Notes: generated by a model not told the origin, from the sequence alone. A stretch of DNA of 8,151 nucleotides from CAXTTV01 sp964247295 (GCA_964247295.1 CAXTTV010000207.1:1-8151); one strand, 5' to 3'; shown: positions 1-5,428, counted from the stretch's first letter. A program made the numbers and translations.

Positions 1-204
1 TCCACCGCCTGAAGGAGCCTTTTTTCTGCCACTGCAAAAAAATGAACTGCACCCGGGACGAAAAATAAATCCTCCCTGTCTCGATCCTTGTTGTGAATGT
101 GACTCTTCTGATGTCTCCAACGGATTACCTTTGTGGCCCGAAAAGTAGTTCCTTATTGAAGCGGAGACAGCGGAAAAGAAGGAACTGTGACCCTGGATGA
201 GAAA
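1..204. other. Left-edge region without a supported gene
   Basis: No gene can be supported here. Several frames run off the left edge without a stop. One plus frame is open from base 2 to a TAG near 148. Another ends at TAA 66-68, and after that stop an ATG at 111 opens a 29-codon basic peptide ending at 200. On the minus strand a frame is open from 152 to the edge but has no ATG. None gives a family I recognise, and no start has a ribosome site. It could be the tail of a neighbouring gene or of a decayed mobile element lying outside the window. Confidence 0.4.
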
Positions 205-759
205 CTAGAAATTCAACACTCCAAGGAGAAAAAGCGCTACATAGAGATTGTTCAAGCTATGGCAGAAAAATGTCACAAGCATTGAACCAGTTCTATAGCG
301 CACAAATCCAAAGAACAAACCATCAACGAGAACAAGTATCATGCCGAGTGGTTCATACTGGATATGTGCAAGACCAAAGGCTATACTTGTGAGGATAATA
401 GCTGCGATTGGACCGAAGCGTACACCAAGACGCTCGAACAATAGGCCACGAAAGAGCAATTCCTCACCAAAAGGTGCTAGAATTACAATACCAATAATAC
501 GTAGTATTACGATAGTTGGAGGATAACGATTTCCCCATGGTTCCGTTGCACCGCTACCGGTCATGCGTGAAAAGATTTCTTTAAGTATAGCAAGAGCGAT
601 GTACGCCAGAATCCAGAAGAGTGCTTGTCTCCATTGAGGCCACAGTACCCCTATTTTTTTCCAGGATAGATGTAAAATAGTGGATGCAATTATAACGATA
701 ATAACTTCAAAAATGGGGGAGCCCACTTGCAGAAGTGTATTCTGTATAGCCTGTGTCAT
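205..759 (-). CDS. CPBP-family intramembrane glutamic endopeptidase
   Basis: This is a 184-residue multi-pass membrane protein of the CPBP (CAAX protease and bacteriocin-processing, Abi/Rce1-like) family. All three family motifs are visible: EExxxR at E99-E100-R104, FxxxH at F128-H132, and HxxxN at H167-N171. These Glu and His residues form the presumed active site within the membrane. About five to six hydrophobic segments are seen (roughly 15-35, 44-62, 81-98, 117-133, 138-153, 160-182). The frame extends to an ATG at 807, but that codon has no ribosome site. The ATG at 759 follows AGAGGT by six bases, so it was chosen. Family members cleave prenylated proteins or peptides, process or resist bacteriocins, or regulate membrane events; the substrate here is unknown. 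It is divergent from a TrmB-type regulator, which may control it. Family assignment is firm; the biological role is open. Confidence 0.9.
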   Translation of the reverse strand: MTQAIQNTLLQVGSPIFEVIIVIIASTILHLSWKKIGVLWPQWRQALFWILAYIALAILKEIFSRMTGSGATEPWGNRYPPTIVILRIIGIVILAPFGEELLFRGLLFERLGVRFGPIAAIILTSIAFGLAHIQYEPLGMILVLVDGLFFGFVRYRTGSMLVTFFCHSLNNLYVALFLLGVLNF

Positions 760-779
760 ATTCTTACCTCTTTTAGTGA

Positions 780-800
780 CAGTAGTAATAATCTCTACTG
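780..800. promoter_or_regulatory. Inverted repeat in the leader of the CPBP gene
   Basis: CAGTAG (780-785) and CTACTG (795-800) are perfect inverted arms around a 9-base spacer. The repeat lies 20 bases upstream of the protease ATG, downstream of its predicted promoter. It could be an operator acting as a roadblock or a weak RNA hairpin. Six-base arms can also arise by chance. Confidence 0.3.
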
Positions 801-861
801 CCTTCATAACTTGATGTATTCATTACTTCGATAGGAAGAAGCAAACGGAATTTAGTAGTAG

Positions 862-873
862 TATAATATTATA
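862..873. promoter_or_regulatory. Perfect 12-bp palindrome with -10 element of the trmB-type gene
   Basis: TATAATATTATA reads identically on both strands. Its left half is a consensus -10 box (862-867) for the regulator gene, whose ATG at 898 lies 31 bases downstream. No good -35 hexamer sits 16-18 bases upstream on the plus strand, which suggests weak or activator-dependent transcription. The predicted -10 of the divergent protease promoter (863-868 on the minus strand) falls inside the same palindrome. A protein bound here would be placed to repress both genes, and the adjacent regulator is the obvious candidate. Confidence 0.5.
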
Positions 874-891
874 TGAATGAACGGAGGTCAA
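863..891 (-). promoter_or_regulatory. Predicted promoter of the CPBP protease gene
   Basis: Read on the minus strand, TTGACC (891-886) and TATTAT (868-863) are separated by 17 bases. Each matches the housekeeping consensus at five of six positions. Transcription would begin near 856 and give a leader of about 95 bases before the protease ATG. The -35 box overlaps the ribosome binding site of the divergent regulator gene. Confidence 0.5.
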
Positions 892-897
892 GAAGCC

Positions 898-1749
898 ATG
901 GAGATGGATGTTAGTACTATTCTTTTGTCTCTAGGTTTGAATCAGCTTGAGGCAGAGATTTATCCCTTGTTACTTATGCATGGTCCGCTTACGGGTTATC
1001 GTATAGGTCAATTGCTGGGTAAGCCGACGGCGAACGTCTATAAAGCGCTGGAAGCGCTGGCCCGAAAAGGAGCCGTGTTGATTGAGGAAGGTGATAGTAG
1101 AATCTGTCGTGCAGTAGCGCCCGATGAATTTTTGGGTCAGCTCAAATCATATTTTCAATATTCAATCAATCGAGCGGCCACTGTACTACCGCAGCTAAAG
1201 TCAGCCCCACTTGATGAACGGATATACCAGCTTCAGAGCGTCTCGCTTGTATTTGAGCGTTGTAAGATGATGCTGGCACAATGCACAACACTCGCGGTAT
1301 TGGATATCTTTCCTCATGCGGTAGAGTTATTAAAAGAAGAAATTACCAGTGCGGTACAGCGTGGCGTTGAGGTATTTCTCCAGGTCTATCAACCTATCGA
1401 GATAAAGGGAGCGAATGTTGTGATAGCATTTGATAGAGAAGCTGTGCTCAGCTACTGGCATAGCGAACAACTGAACATAGTAACTGATGGGAGGGAGGTA
1501 TTGCTTGCGCTTATGAATCCAGAGCTTACCACTATTCATCAAGCGCTCTGGAGCCAGAGCTTGTATCTATCATGTATGATGCATACTGGTTTTATGAAAG
1601 AGCATACAGTAAACCGTCTTCTGGCGTTACAGAATAGAAAGAACGTGTCTGATGAGATGCACGAGATTCTGTCTCAACAAAAGTTTTTCCATACAAGTGA
1701 CGTGCCAGGCCTGCAAGACCTGTTTCGGCGCTTCACCCCACACAACTGA
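898..1749 (+). CDS. TrmB-family transcriptional regulator
   Basis: This is a 283-residue DNA-binding regulator. An N-terminal winged helix-turn-helix of the TrmB type spans about 5-78. Its recognition helix region is around 42-58 (GKPTANVYKALEALARKGAV) and the wing is around 63-74. The remainder (about 105-280) fits the shorter, PLD-like C-terminal domain of TrmB proteins, with a 'DGREVLLALM' strand near 197-206; I see no separate sugar-binding domain. An in-frame ATG at 877 precedes the ribosome site. GGAGGT at 883-888 is nine bases before the ATG at 898, which sets the start. TrmB proteins usually sense a small ligand, often a sugar, and repress or activate nearby genes. The divergent protease gene and the gene itself are the likely targets. 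The ligand cannot be read from the sequence. Confidence 0.85.
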   Translation: MEMDVSTILLSLGLNQLEAEIYPLLLMHGPLTGYRIGQLLGKPTANVYKALEALARKGAVLIEEGDSRICRAVAPDEFLGQLKSYFQYSINRAATVLPQLKSAPLDERIYQLQSVSLVFERCKMMLAQCTTLAVLDIFPHAVELLKEEITSAVQRGVEVFLQVYQPIEIKGANVVIAFDREAVLSYWHSEQLNIVTDGREVLLALMNPELTTIHQALWSQSLYLSCMMHTGFMKEHTVNRLLALQNRKNVSDEMHEILSQQKFFHTSDVPGLQDLFRRFTPHN

Positions 1750-1829
1750 ATCTCAGAAAATTTTTATGTGAGCCTGATAAGAACGTTCATACTAAAAACA
1801 AGCCTCCATCCAACAGACTATGTTATTGC

Positions 1830-1867
1830 TAATCGCGATTACCCGGGCCTCAGAATTCTTCAAGAAT
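1830..1867. promoter_or_regulatory. Cluster of palindromes upstream of the cobO promoter
   Basis: Three elements lie close together. TAATCGCGATTA (1830-1841) is a perfect 12-bp palindrome, immediately followed by CCCGGG (1842-1847). ATTCTT-C-AAGAAT (1855-1867) is a perfect 6-1-6 inverted repeat. They sit 24-60 bases upstream of the -35 box, a position suited to an activator or to an upstream operator. No B12-box or other cobalamin riboswitch element is recognisable in 1750-1959. Confidence 0.35.
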
Positions 1868-1890
1868 GGACAGACTTGTACTGATCGGGC

Positions 1891-1919
1891 TTGTCCCAAA
1901 ACAAAGCGCGTGCTACAAT
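1891..1919 (+). promoter_or_regulatory. Predicted promoter of cobO
   Basis: TTGTCC (1891-1896) and TACAAT (1914-1919) are 17 bases apart. A TG one base upstream of the -10 (1911-1912) makes it an extended -10 promoter. The start of transcription would fall near 1926, giving a short leader of about 35 bases before the ATG at 1960. That leader is too short for a riboswitch. Confidence 0.6.
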
Positions 1920-1959
1920 AAAAGGCCGCAAAAAGAGATAAAAGAAAGAGGGCAGAAGG

Positions 1960-2631
1960 ATGTCTGACGAAGAGCTTGCGCAACCAGCAGATAGTGAAGA
2001 CGAGCAGGATGAGTCGCTTGATCCAGAGGAGATGGTAGGGTTATCAGAAGATGTGCGACTGGCAAAGCAGAAAGAGCTCCATCAGGAGCGACAAGTGCGC
2101 AACAAGCAGGCTGTGAAAAAAGGATTGGTGATCCTCAATACGGGGAAGGGCAAGGGTAAGACAACCGCCGCCCTGGGACTCCTGGTAAGAGCCTGGGGAC
2201 AGGGCCTGCGGGTCTGTATGTTGCAGTTTATCAAAGCGCGCACCGGCAATTGGGGCGAGAAAAAGGCCGCCGGAAAAATGGGGATCGAGATTCAGCCGCT
2301 GGGCGATGGTTTCACCTGGCTTTCCGATAACATAGAGAACGACAAGGTTCTGGCGCGCGAGGGCTGGGAACAGTGCCGAACAAGGATTCTTTCCGGCAAC
2401 TACGATCTGATTGTGCTGGACGAAATGACCTATGTGTTGAAGTATGGCTGGTTGTCCTGGGAAGAGGTGCGTGAGACCCTGGATAATCGCCCGGCAGGTA
2501 TGCATATTGTTATCACCGGACGGTTCGCGATCCCTGAACTGATTGAGTATGCTGATCTGGTCTCGGAGATCGAAGAGGTCAAGCATCCCTTTAACGCAGG
2601 CGTCAAGGCTCAGAAGGGCATTGAATTTTAA
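1960..2631 (+). CDS. cobO: Cob(I)yrinic acid a,c-diamide / cob(I)alamin adenosyltransferase
   Basis: This 223-residue cytosolic enzyme of the CobO/BtuR/CobA family transfers the adenosyl group of ATP to the Co(I) centre of corrinoids, forming adenosylcobalamin for salvage or synthesis. The atypical P-loop GKGKGKT is at 62-68, followed by 'LQFIK' at 88-92, 'GDGFTW' at 115-120, the acidic strand 'DLIVLDEMTY' at 149-158, 'VITGR' at 184-188, and the family's C-terminal signature 'KHPFNAGVKAQKGIEF' at 208-223. AGAGGG (1947-1952) seven bases before the ATG fixes the start. Residues 1-31 are strongly acidic and about 30 longer than I recall for the E. coli enzyme (196 residues). The short helical stretch after them (about 33-53) matches the usual N-terminal arm. 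No other cobalamin gene is in the window, so this is either an orphan salvage gene or far from its pathway partners. Assignment is firm. Confidence 0.95.
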   Translation: MSDEELAQPADSEDEQDESLDPEEMVGLSEDVRLAKQKELHQERQVRNKQAVKKGLVILNTGKGKGKTTAALGLLVRAWGQGLRVCMLQFIKARTGNWGEKKAAGKMGIEIQPLGDGFTWLSDNIENDKVLAREGWEQCRTRILSGNYDLIVLDEMTYVLKYGWLSWEEVRETLDNRPAGMHIVITGRFAIPELIEYADLVSEIEEVKHPFNAGVKAQKGIEF

Positions 2632-2707
2632 CTCATCGGGAGCCTGGAGAATCCACTTCTGACGTTTTGAATTGCCAGCGACGAAAGTCCTCTACATAAG
2701 GCTTATC

Positions 2708-2737
2708 TTGACAGATAGGCTGAAATAAATCTATAGT
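2708..2737 (+). promoter_or_regulatory. Predicted promoter of the TPR-like gene
   Basis: A perfect -35 TTGACA (2708-2713) is followed after 18 bases by TATAGT (2732-2737), a five-of-six match to the -10 consensus. Transcription should begin near 2744, leaving about 50 bases of leader. This is the best housekeeping-type promoter in the window. Confidence 0.7.
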
Positions 2738-2753
2738 ATACTTACAAATTTAA

Positions 2754-2772
2754 GAGAGGCCCCCACCCTCTC
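2754..2772 (+). promoter_or_regulatory. Hairpin in the 5' leader of the TPR-like gene
   Basis: GAGAGG (2754-2759) and CCTCTC (2767-2772) form a perfect 6-bp stem around a C-rich 7-base loop. It lies about ten bases after the predicted transcription start and ends 23 bases before the ATG. It may stabilise the mRNA 5' end or modulate translation. The ribosome site GGGAAG (2781-2786) is weak and lies just downstream of the stem. Confidence 0.4.
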
Positions 2773-2795
2773 AAACCCGTGGGAAGAACTTCAAC

Positions 2796-3485
2796 ATGAT
2801 AAATACAGGCACGTTTGACGCCTCGGAACCTATCGAGCTGGCTGGGGCGCAGTATCAGCGCGGCCTCGATTTCTGCACCTCGACTACCGGTAAACCCCAG
2901 GATAACCTGATACAGGCTATTGAGTGCTTTCAAGCAGCCCTTCAAAGCTATTCTCTGGAGCAAAGGGCCGACGAGTGGGCGACGGTGCGGTTACATTTAG
3001 GGCATAGTTATCGTAATCTGTTCTATTTAAGTGGCAAACAAGTTCATCTGAAAGCGGCAATTCAGAATTATGAGGCGATCTTACAGGTCTATAGCTGTGA
3101 AGAAAGATCTGACGAATGGGCGATGGTTCATTCTCAACTGGGCATGCTAGAGATAGCGAGATCCGGGCGACCTGGACCTCGAATGGAGAAGGCCCGGCAG
3201 CATTTTCAGGCGGCTCTCCAGGTATATACTCTGGACCATTCAGCGGAAGAATGGGCCAAGACCAGACATCTATTAGGGTTGACCTATCGAGGGTTAGCTC
3301 TGGCTGGTAAGAGTAGTGCACGTAATCTGGATCTGGCAACAAGTTGTTTTCGAGAAGCGCTGGCAGTGTTTCAAAAGATGGGGATGTTGGCGTACGTACA
3401 ACTGGTGGGCCGGAACCTGGAGGAGACCGGACAGATTTCGCAGAGCCTGGATATGGACCAGCAGACACCTCTTTTTCTGAATTAA
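2796..3485 (+). CDS. Extended tetratricopeptide-repeat protein
   Basis: This is a 229-residue, all-helical, probably cytosolic protein with no signal peptide or membrane segment. Four related helix-hairpin units begin near 41, 88, 133 and 181 (spacing 47, 45 and 48 residues). Each opens with A-x-x-x-[FY]-x-x-[AI]-L. The first three continue with [SV]-Y-[ST] and a [DE]-E-W-A step (W61, W108, W153), then a second helix such as 'HLGHSYRNL' (68-75) or 'LLGLTYRGL' (159-167). This matches the long TPR variety of cyanobacterial and Chloroflexi proteins, where it often accompanies CHAT or NB-ARC domains; none is present here. TPR proteins bind partner proteins, and the partner is unknown. The last unit is degenerate, lacking the EEW step. 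The gene stands alone, with its own promoter and a hairpin terminator. Start: ATG at 2796 with only a weak GGGAAG nine bases upstream. Fold assignment is good; function is unassigned. Confidence 0.8.
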   Translation: MINTGTFDASEPIELAGAQYQRGLDFCTSTTGKPQDNLIQAIECFQAALQSYSLEQRADEWATVRLHLGHSYRNLFYLSGKQVHLKAAIQNYEAILQVYSCEERSDEWAMVHSQLGMLEIARSGRPGPRMEKARQHFQAALQVYTLDHSAEEWAKTRHLLGLTYRGLALAGKSSARNLDLATSCFREALAVFQKMGMLAYVQLVGRNLEETGQISQSLDMDQQTPLFLN

Positions 3486-3497
3486 GGAATTATTGTA

Positions 3498-3534
3498 AAT
3501 GGGACGGTACCTTTTAATAGGGGGCCGTCCCATT
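3498..3534 (+). terminator. Hairpin terminator after the TPR-like gene
   Basis: AATGGGACGG (3498-3507) pairs perfectly with CCGTCCCATT (3525-3534) to give a 10-bp stem with a 17-base loop. It begins 13 bases after the TAA of the TPR-like gene. The following bases, GTATTTATA, are only moderately T-rich, so termination may be partial. On the minus strand it could also stop transcripts from the gene ending at 3707. Confidence 0.6.
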
Positions 3535-3726
3535 GTATTTATACCTGTCGATGAGTTCGCGAACCCAATTGTAGAGATTCCGCCTGTGGATTCGTCGCGC
3601 GGCGGTTGATCCGCCGAAAGCAACGGGCCCAATGATGGTGACCCCAATGCCGTCACCAGGGAGAGGTTGGTCTTTCCCAACAGAGCTGTTCCGCGTGCAT
3701 GAAAGATCAAGGAACAAAAGCGCCAT
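3514..3726 (-). pseudogene. Possible C-terminal remnant of an unidentified gene
   Basis: On the minus strand, from about 3675 down to TAA at 3514, there is a stretch that reads like real protein. It has a hydrophobic 'GIGVTIIGPVAFGG' piece, then a basic 'ARRIHRRNLYNWVRELIDRY' helix. G or C predominates at third codon positions, and the region is visibly more GC-rich than its surroundings. The frame opens only after a stop at 3763. Its one ATG (3726) lies inside the end of the neighbouring gene in another frame, with no ribosome site. Its end runs into the terminator hairpin. I do not recognise the family. It may be the tail of a decayed gene or element, or simply a chance frame. Confidence 0.2.
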
Positions 3727-4294
3727 TTCGATTATGGAAGAGCATTTGCACCCCTTGCACCTTCAGCAAAAGATCAGGATGCCGGGGATTGCCAGGAAAT
3801 TGGAGCGTTACTGGAGCAAGATCGGCATCAGTTCCGAGAATATGGGGGCCGACCAGCAGCTTTGACTTTGTAGTATCACCCCCAGGGATCTCCAAAACAT
3901 AGATCTGACCATGCGTATTTATCGCTGTAAAATGGGTCGGGGCCGAGCCACGTTCCTGACCTACAAAATAGTCCACATGTGTGGTGCGTGGCCGACCATA
4001 GTGCATGTCATCGGAGACTGTCGTTCCCCAACTCAGCATAGCTTGAAAAAGTGTGATTATTAGCACAAGCGCCACCATCAGAAATGCCAGGGGGAGAGCC
4101 CAGGAAAATCCCCGGTCTGAGACCTCCTCAGATTCCACAGTTGTGGTAATGGCGAGAGGAGCCGATTTGGATAGCTTGCCTGAGCGGGTAGGGTGTGGAA
4201 GATCCGCTAATGTATCTATATCAATGTTACCGGTTGGCCGATACCGAAGGGCGCTACGAGGATACTGAGACTCAGTAATTCGAGTAGCAGGCAT
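3707..4294 (-). CDS. Single-pass membrane-anchored protein, function unknown
   Basis: This is a 195-residue protein with a polar N-terminal part (1-62), one clear membrane helix at about 64-88, and a C-terminal domain of about 105 residues that probably lies outside the cell. That domain carries 'YGRPRT' (99-104), 'HFTAINTHGQIYVLEIPGGD' (121-140), 'GPHILG' (149-154), 'DLAPVTLQF' (158-166) and a final 'HPDLLLKVQG' strand (172-181). I recall a similar domain order in many uncharacterised Ktedonobacteria proteins. The alternating strands and 'PDLLLKVQG' resemble a degenerate FG-GAP or propeller-blade repeat, which is an inference. A GTG lies directly before the ATG at 4294. AGGAG six bases upstream of the ATG fits the ATG and is too close to the GTG, so 4294 was chosen. 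Its TGA overlaps the possible remnant 3514-3726. It has its own predicted promoter and lies downstream of the LamG-like gene on the same strand. Confidence 0.75.
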   Translation of the reverse strand: MPATRITESQYPRSALRYRPTGNIDIDTLADLPHPTRSGKLSKSAPLAITTTVESEEVSDRGFSWALPLAFLMVALVLIITLFQAMLSWGTTVSDDMHYGRPRTTHVDYFVGQERGSAPTHFTAINTHGQIYVLEIPGGDTTKSKLLVGPHILGTDADLAPVTLQFPGNPRHPDLLLKVQGVQMLFHNRNGAFVP

Positions 4295-4357
4295 CACAGG
4301 CTCCTTTCTTCTCTCCAGATGGATTGGAGATCACATTCTCGCGATAGTTATGCTTTA

Positions 4358-4386
4358 ATTGTACATTGAACAAACGTTCTTTTCCA
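4358..4386 (-). promoter_or_regulatory. Predicted promoter of the membrane-anchored protein gene
   Basis: On the minus strand TGGAAA (4386-4381) and TACAAT (4363-4358) are separated by 17 bases. The -10 matches five of six positions and the -35 four of six. Transcription would begin near 4351, about 57 bases before the ATG. If correct, this gene is not dependent on read-through from the LamG-like gene 200 bases upstream. Confidence 0.4.
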
Positions 4387-4394
4387 GTGGTTTT

Positions 4395-4422
4395 TCCACA
4401 GATTCTAAAGCAATATTGTGGA
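4395..4422. promoter_or_regulatory. Inverted repeat just upstream of the promoter at 4358-4386
   Basis: TCCACA (4395-4400) and TGTGGA (4417-4422) are perfect inverted arms with half-site centres 22 bases apart, two turns of the helix. The element lies directly upstream of the predicted -35 of the minus-strand gene, where an activator would bind. The left arm extends to TTTTCCACA, one base from the DnaA-box consensus, which is probably coincidental. Confidence 0.3.
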
Positions 4423-4494
4423 GAGAATGTGCAGAACAGTGATGCCCTGGTGTAAAAGTCAGAATCGTTGGTGGAAAACAGCCGCAAGGAGATT

Positions 4495-5235
4495 TTAGTA
4501 GGCTGTGAGTTTAATATTTGACAGATAAACCTGATAGGGAGTCTCTAAAGCATCACCATCTAACTGAACTCCGACTGCTAGCTTATCGTCGGGTGAAGAA
4601 ACCGGGTCAAAACGATAGTCTGCCAGACTCGCTGACAGATTATCGCAAGAAAGCTTCTGATATTGCACCCGATTGTTAATGATCGAGCCTTGAAGCGTAA
4701 GATGGTGCCAGGTGTGTGCTTTCAATGGCTGATGCAGATTGACGTTGCTCCACTGGCTACCCGTCCATAACCGCCAGGATTGAGCTAATGCCGCAGTACT
4801 GGAGCCATCAGGAATGGCCTGCCACTGGACCGCCCACTCCCAGCGCGTGTTTTGTAGCCATTTACTGTTAGTGAATTCCAGGGCTTGAACCGGCTTCATA
4901 TCATCGATATAAAAGTCCAGTGAATAGGTAAAGGAACTCGCCGATAGTGAGGAAGGCAGATCGTGAAAGGCATGGATACCAGCGTAAGGCTGACCGTGAG
5001 AAAGGAGTACAGCCAGAGGTTTACGCACAGGATCCGCAGCTTCTATACTACCCCACTTAATAGATCCATTTGTATAACCCTGATCGTGAAAGATATGCCA
5101 GTTTCCAAAATCCTTTTCAAGATTGGACCAGCTAGTCTGACTTGAAGATGCCGCCAGAGCAGGGGTAGCTCCAATAAAAAAGCTAATGAGAGCCAGAAGG
5201 CTAACAGTCGAAGCGCAAAGGGAATAGAAACGCAA
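4495..5235 (-). CDS. Secreted LamG/ConA-like beta-sandwich protein
   Basis: This is a 246-residue exported protein. A signal peptide spans 1-28 (R2, hydrophobic core about 10-22, cleavage after 'TPALA'). The mature part is a single beta-rich domain with 11 tryptophans, clustered at 126-138 and 154-176. It resembles concanavalin-like/LamG sandwiches: 'FTYSLDFYID' (102-111), 'ALEFTNSKW' (118-126), 'WHHLTLQG' (176-183) and a closing 'YQVYLSNIKLTAY' strand (234-246). Such domains bind carbohydrate or other surface ligands; no catalytic residues or anchor are visible. Start: the frame has GTG at 5295 and ATG at 5280, neither with a ribosome site. A TTG at 5235 follows AAAGGAG by eight bases and gives a compact signal peptide, so it was chosen; the ATG would add 15 residues. 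Only one cysteine follows the signal peptide (C197), so no internal disulfide is possible. Export is well supported, and the fold moderately so. Confidence 0.75.
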   Translation of the reverse strand: MRFYSLCASTVSLLALISFFIGATPALAASSSQTSWSNLEKDFGNWHIFHDQGYTNGSIKWGSIEAADPVRKPLAVLLSHGQPYAGIHAFHDLPSSLSASSFTYSLDFYIDDMKPVQALEFTNSKWLQNTRWEWAVQWQAIPDGSSTAALAQSWRLWTGSQWSNVNLHQPLKAHTWHHLTLQGSIINNRVQYQKLSCDNLSASLADYRFDPVSSPDDKLAVGVQLDGDALETPYQVYLSNIKLTAY

Positions 5236-5402
5236 AGAGATTGCTCCTTTTAATTGAGACACAAAAGGTCTGGAAGACATCCGTAGGCAAAACACTAAAT
5301 TGGGATACCAAATTGTTTCTCTATGTATATGTATCGTCCTTAATTAGAATAACCTTAGAGAAAAATGGCATATATTCTTATTTTCCTTCGCTGAGGGATA
5401 TA

Positions 5403-5428
5403 AAAATCTAATCATGAGTTCAGATTTT
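5403..5428. repeat. Inverted repeat AAAATCT / AGATTTT
   Basis: Perfect 7-bp arms at 5403-5409 and 5422-5428 enclose 12 bases. With a small bulge the stem extends outward (GATATAAAAATCT facing AGATTTTATC). It lies mid-way between the two divergent genes. It could be an operator or a cruciform-prone AT element; it has no T-tract typical of a terminator. Confidence 0.35.

Noticed and set aside
1750..1959. Cobalamin riboswitch upstream of cobO
   Set aside because: No B12-box-like conserved core was seen, and the predicted transcript leader is only about 35 bases.
2044..2586. A 180-codon minus-strand open frame opposite cobO
   Set aside because: It lies wholly within a firmly identified enzyme gene on the other strand and has no family motif or ribosome site.
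2917..3468. A 183-codon minus-strand open frame opposite the TPR-like gene
   Set aside because: Its translation is Pro/Ser-rich and low in protein-like pattern. The plus strand has clear repeats, a promoter and a terminator.
3294..3710. A 138-codon minus-strand frame across the TPR gene's end and the intergenic region
   Set aside because: It overlaps the TPR gene and the terminator, and its composition is not protein-like. The other minus frame (3514-3726) is the better candidate for a remnant.
4392..4477. DnaA-box-like TTTTCCACA and two weaker TGTGGA/GGTGGA copies, suggesting an origin
   Set aside because: Only one site is within a single mismatch of consensus, there is no dnaA, dnaN or DNA-unwinding element nearby, and an inverted-repeat operator explains the strongest pair.
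4272..4487. A 71-codon minus-strand frame between the two surface-protein genes
   Set aside because: It has no ribosome site or recognisable motif, and it overlaps the start and predicted promoter of the downstream gene.
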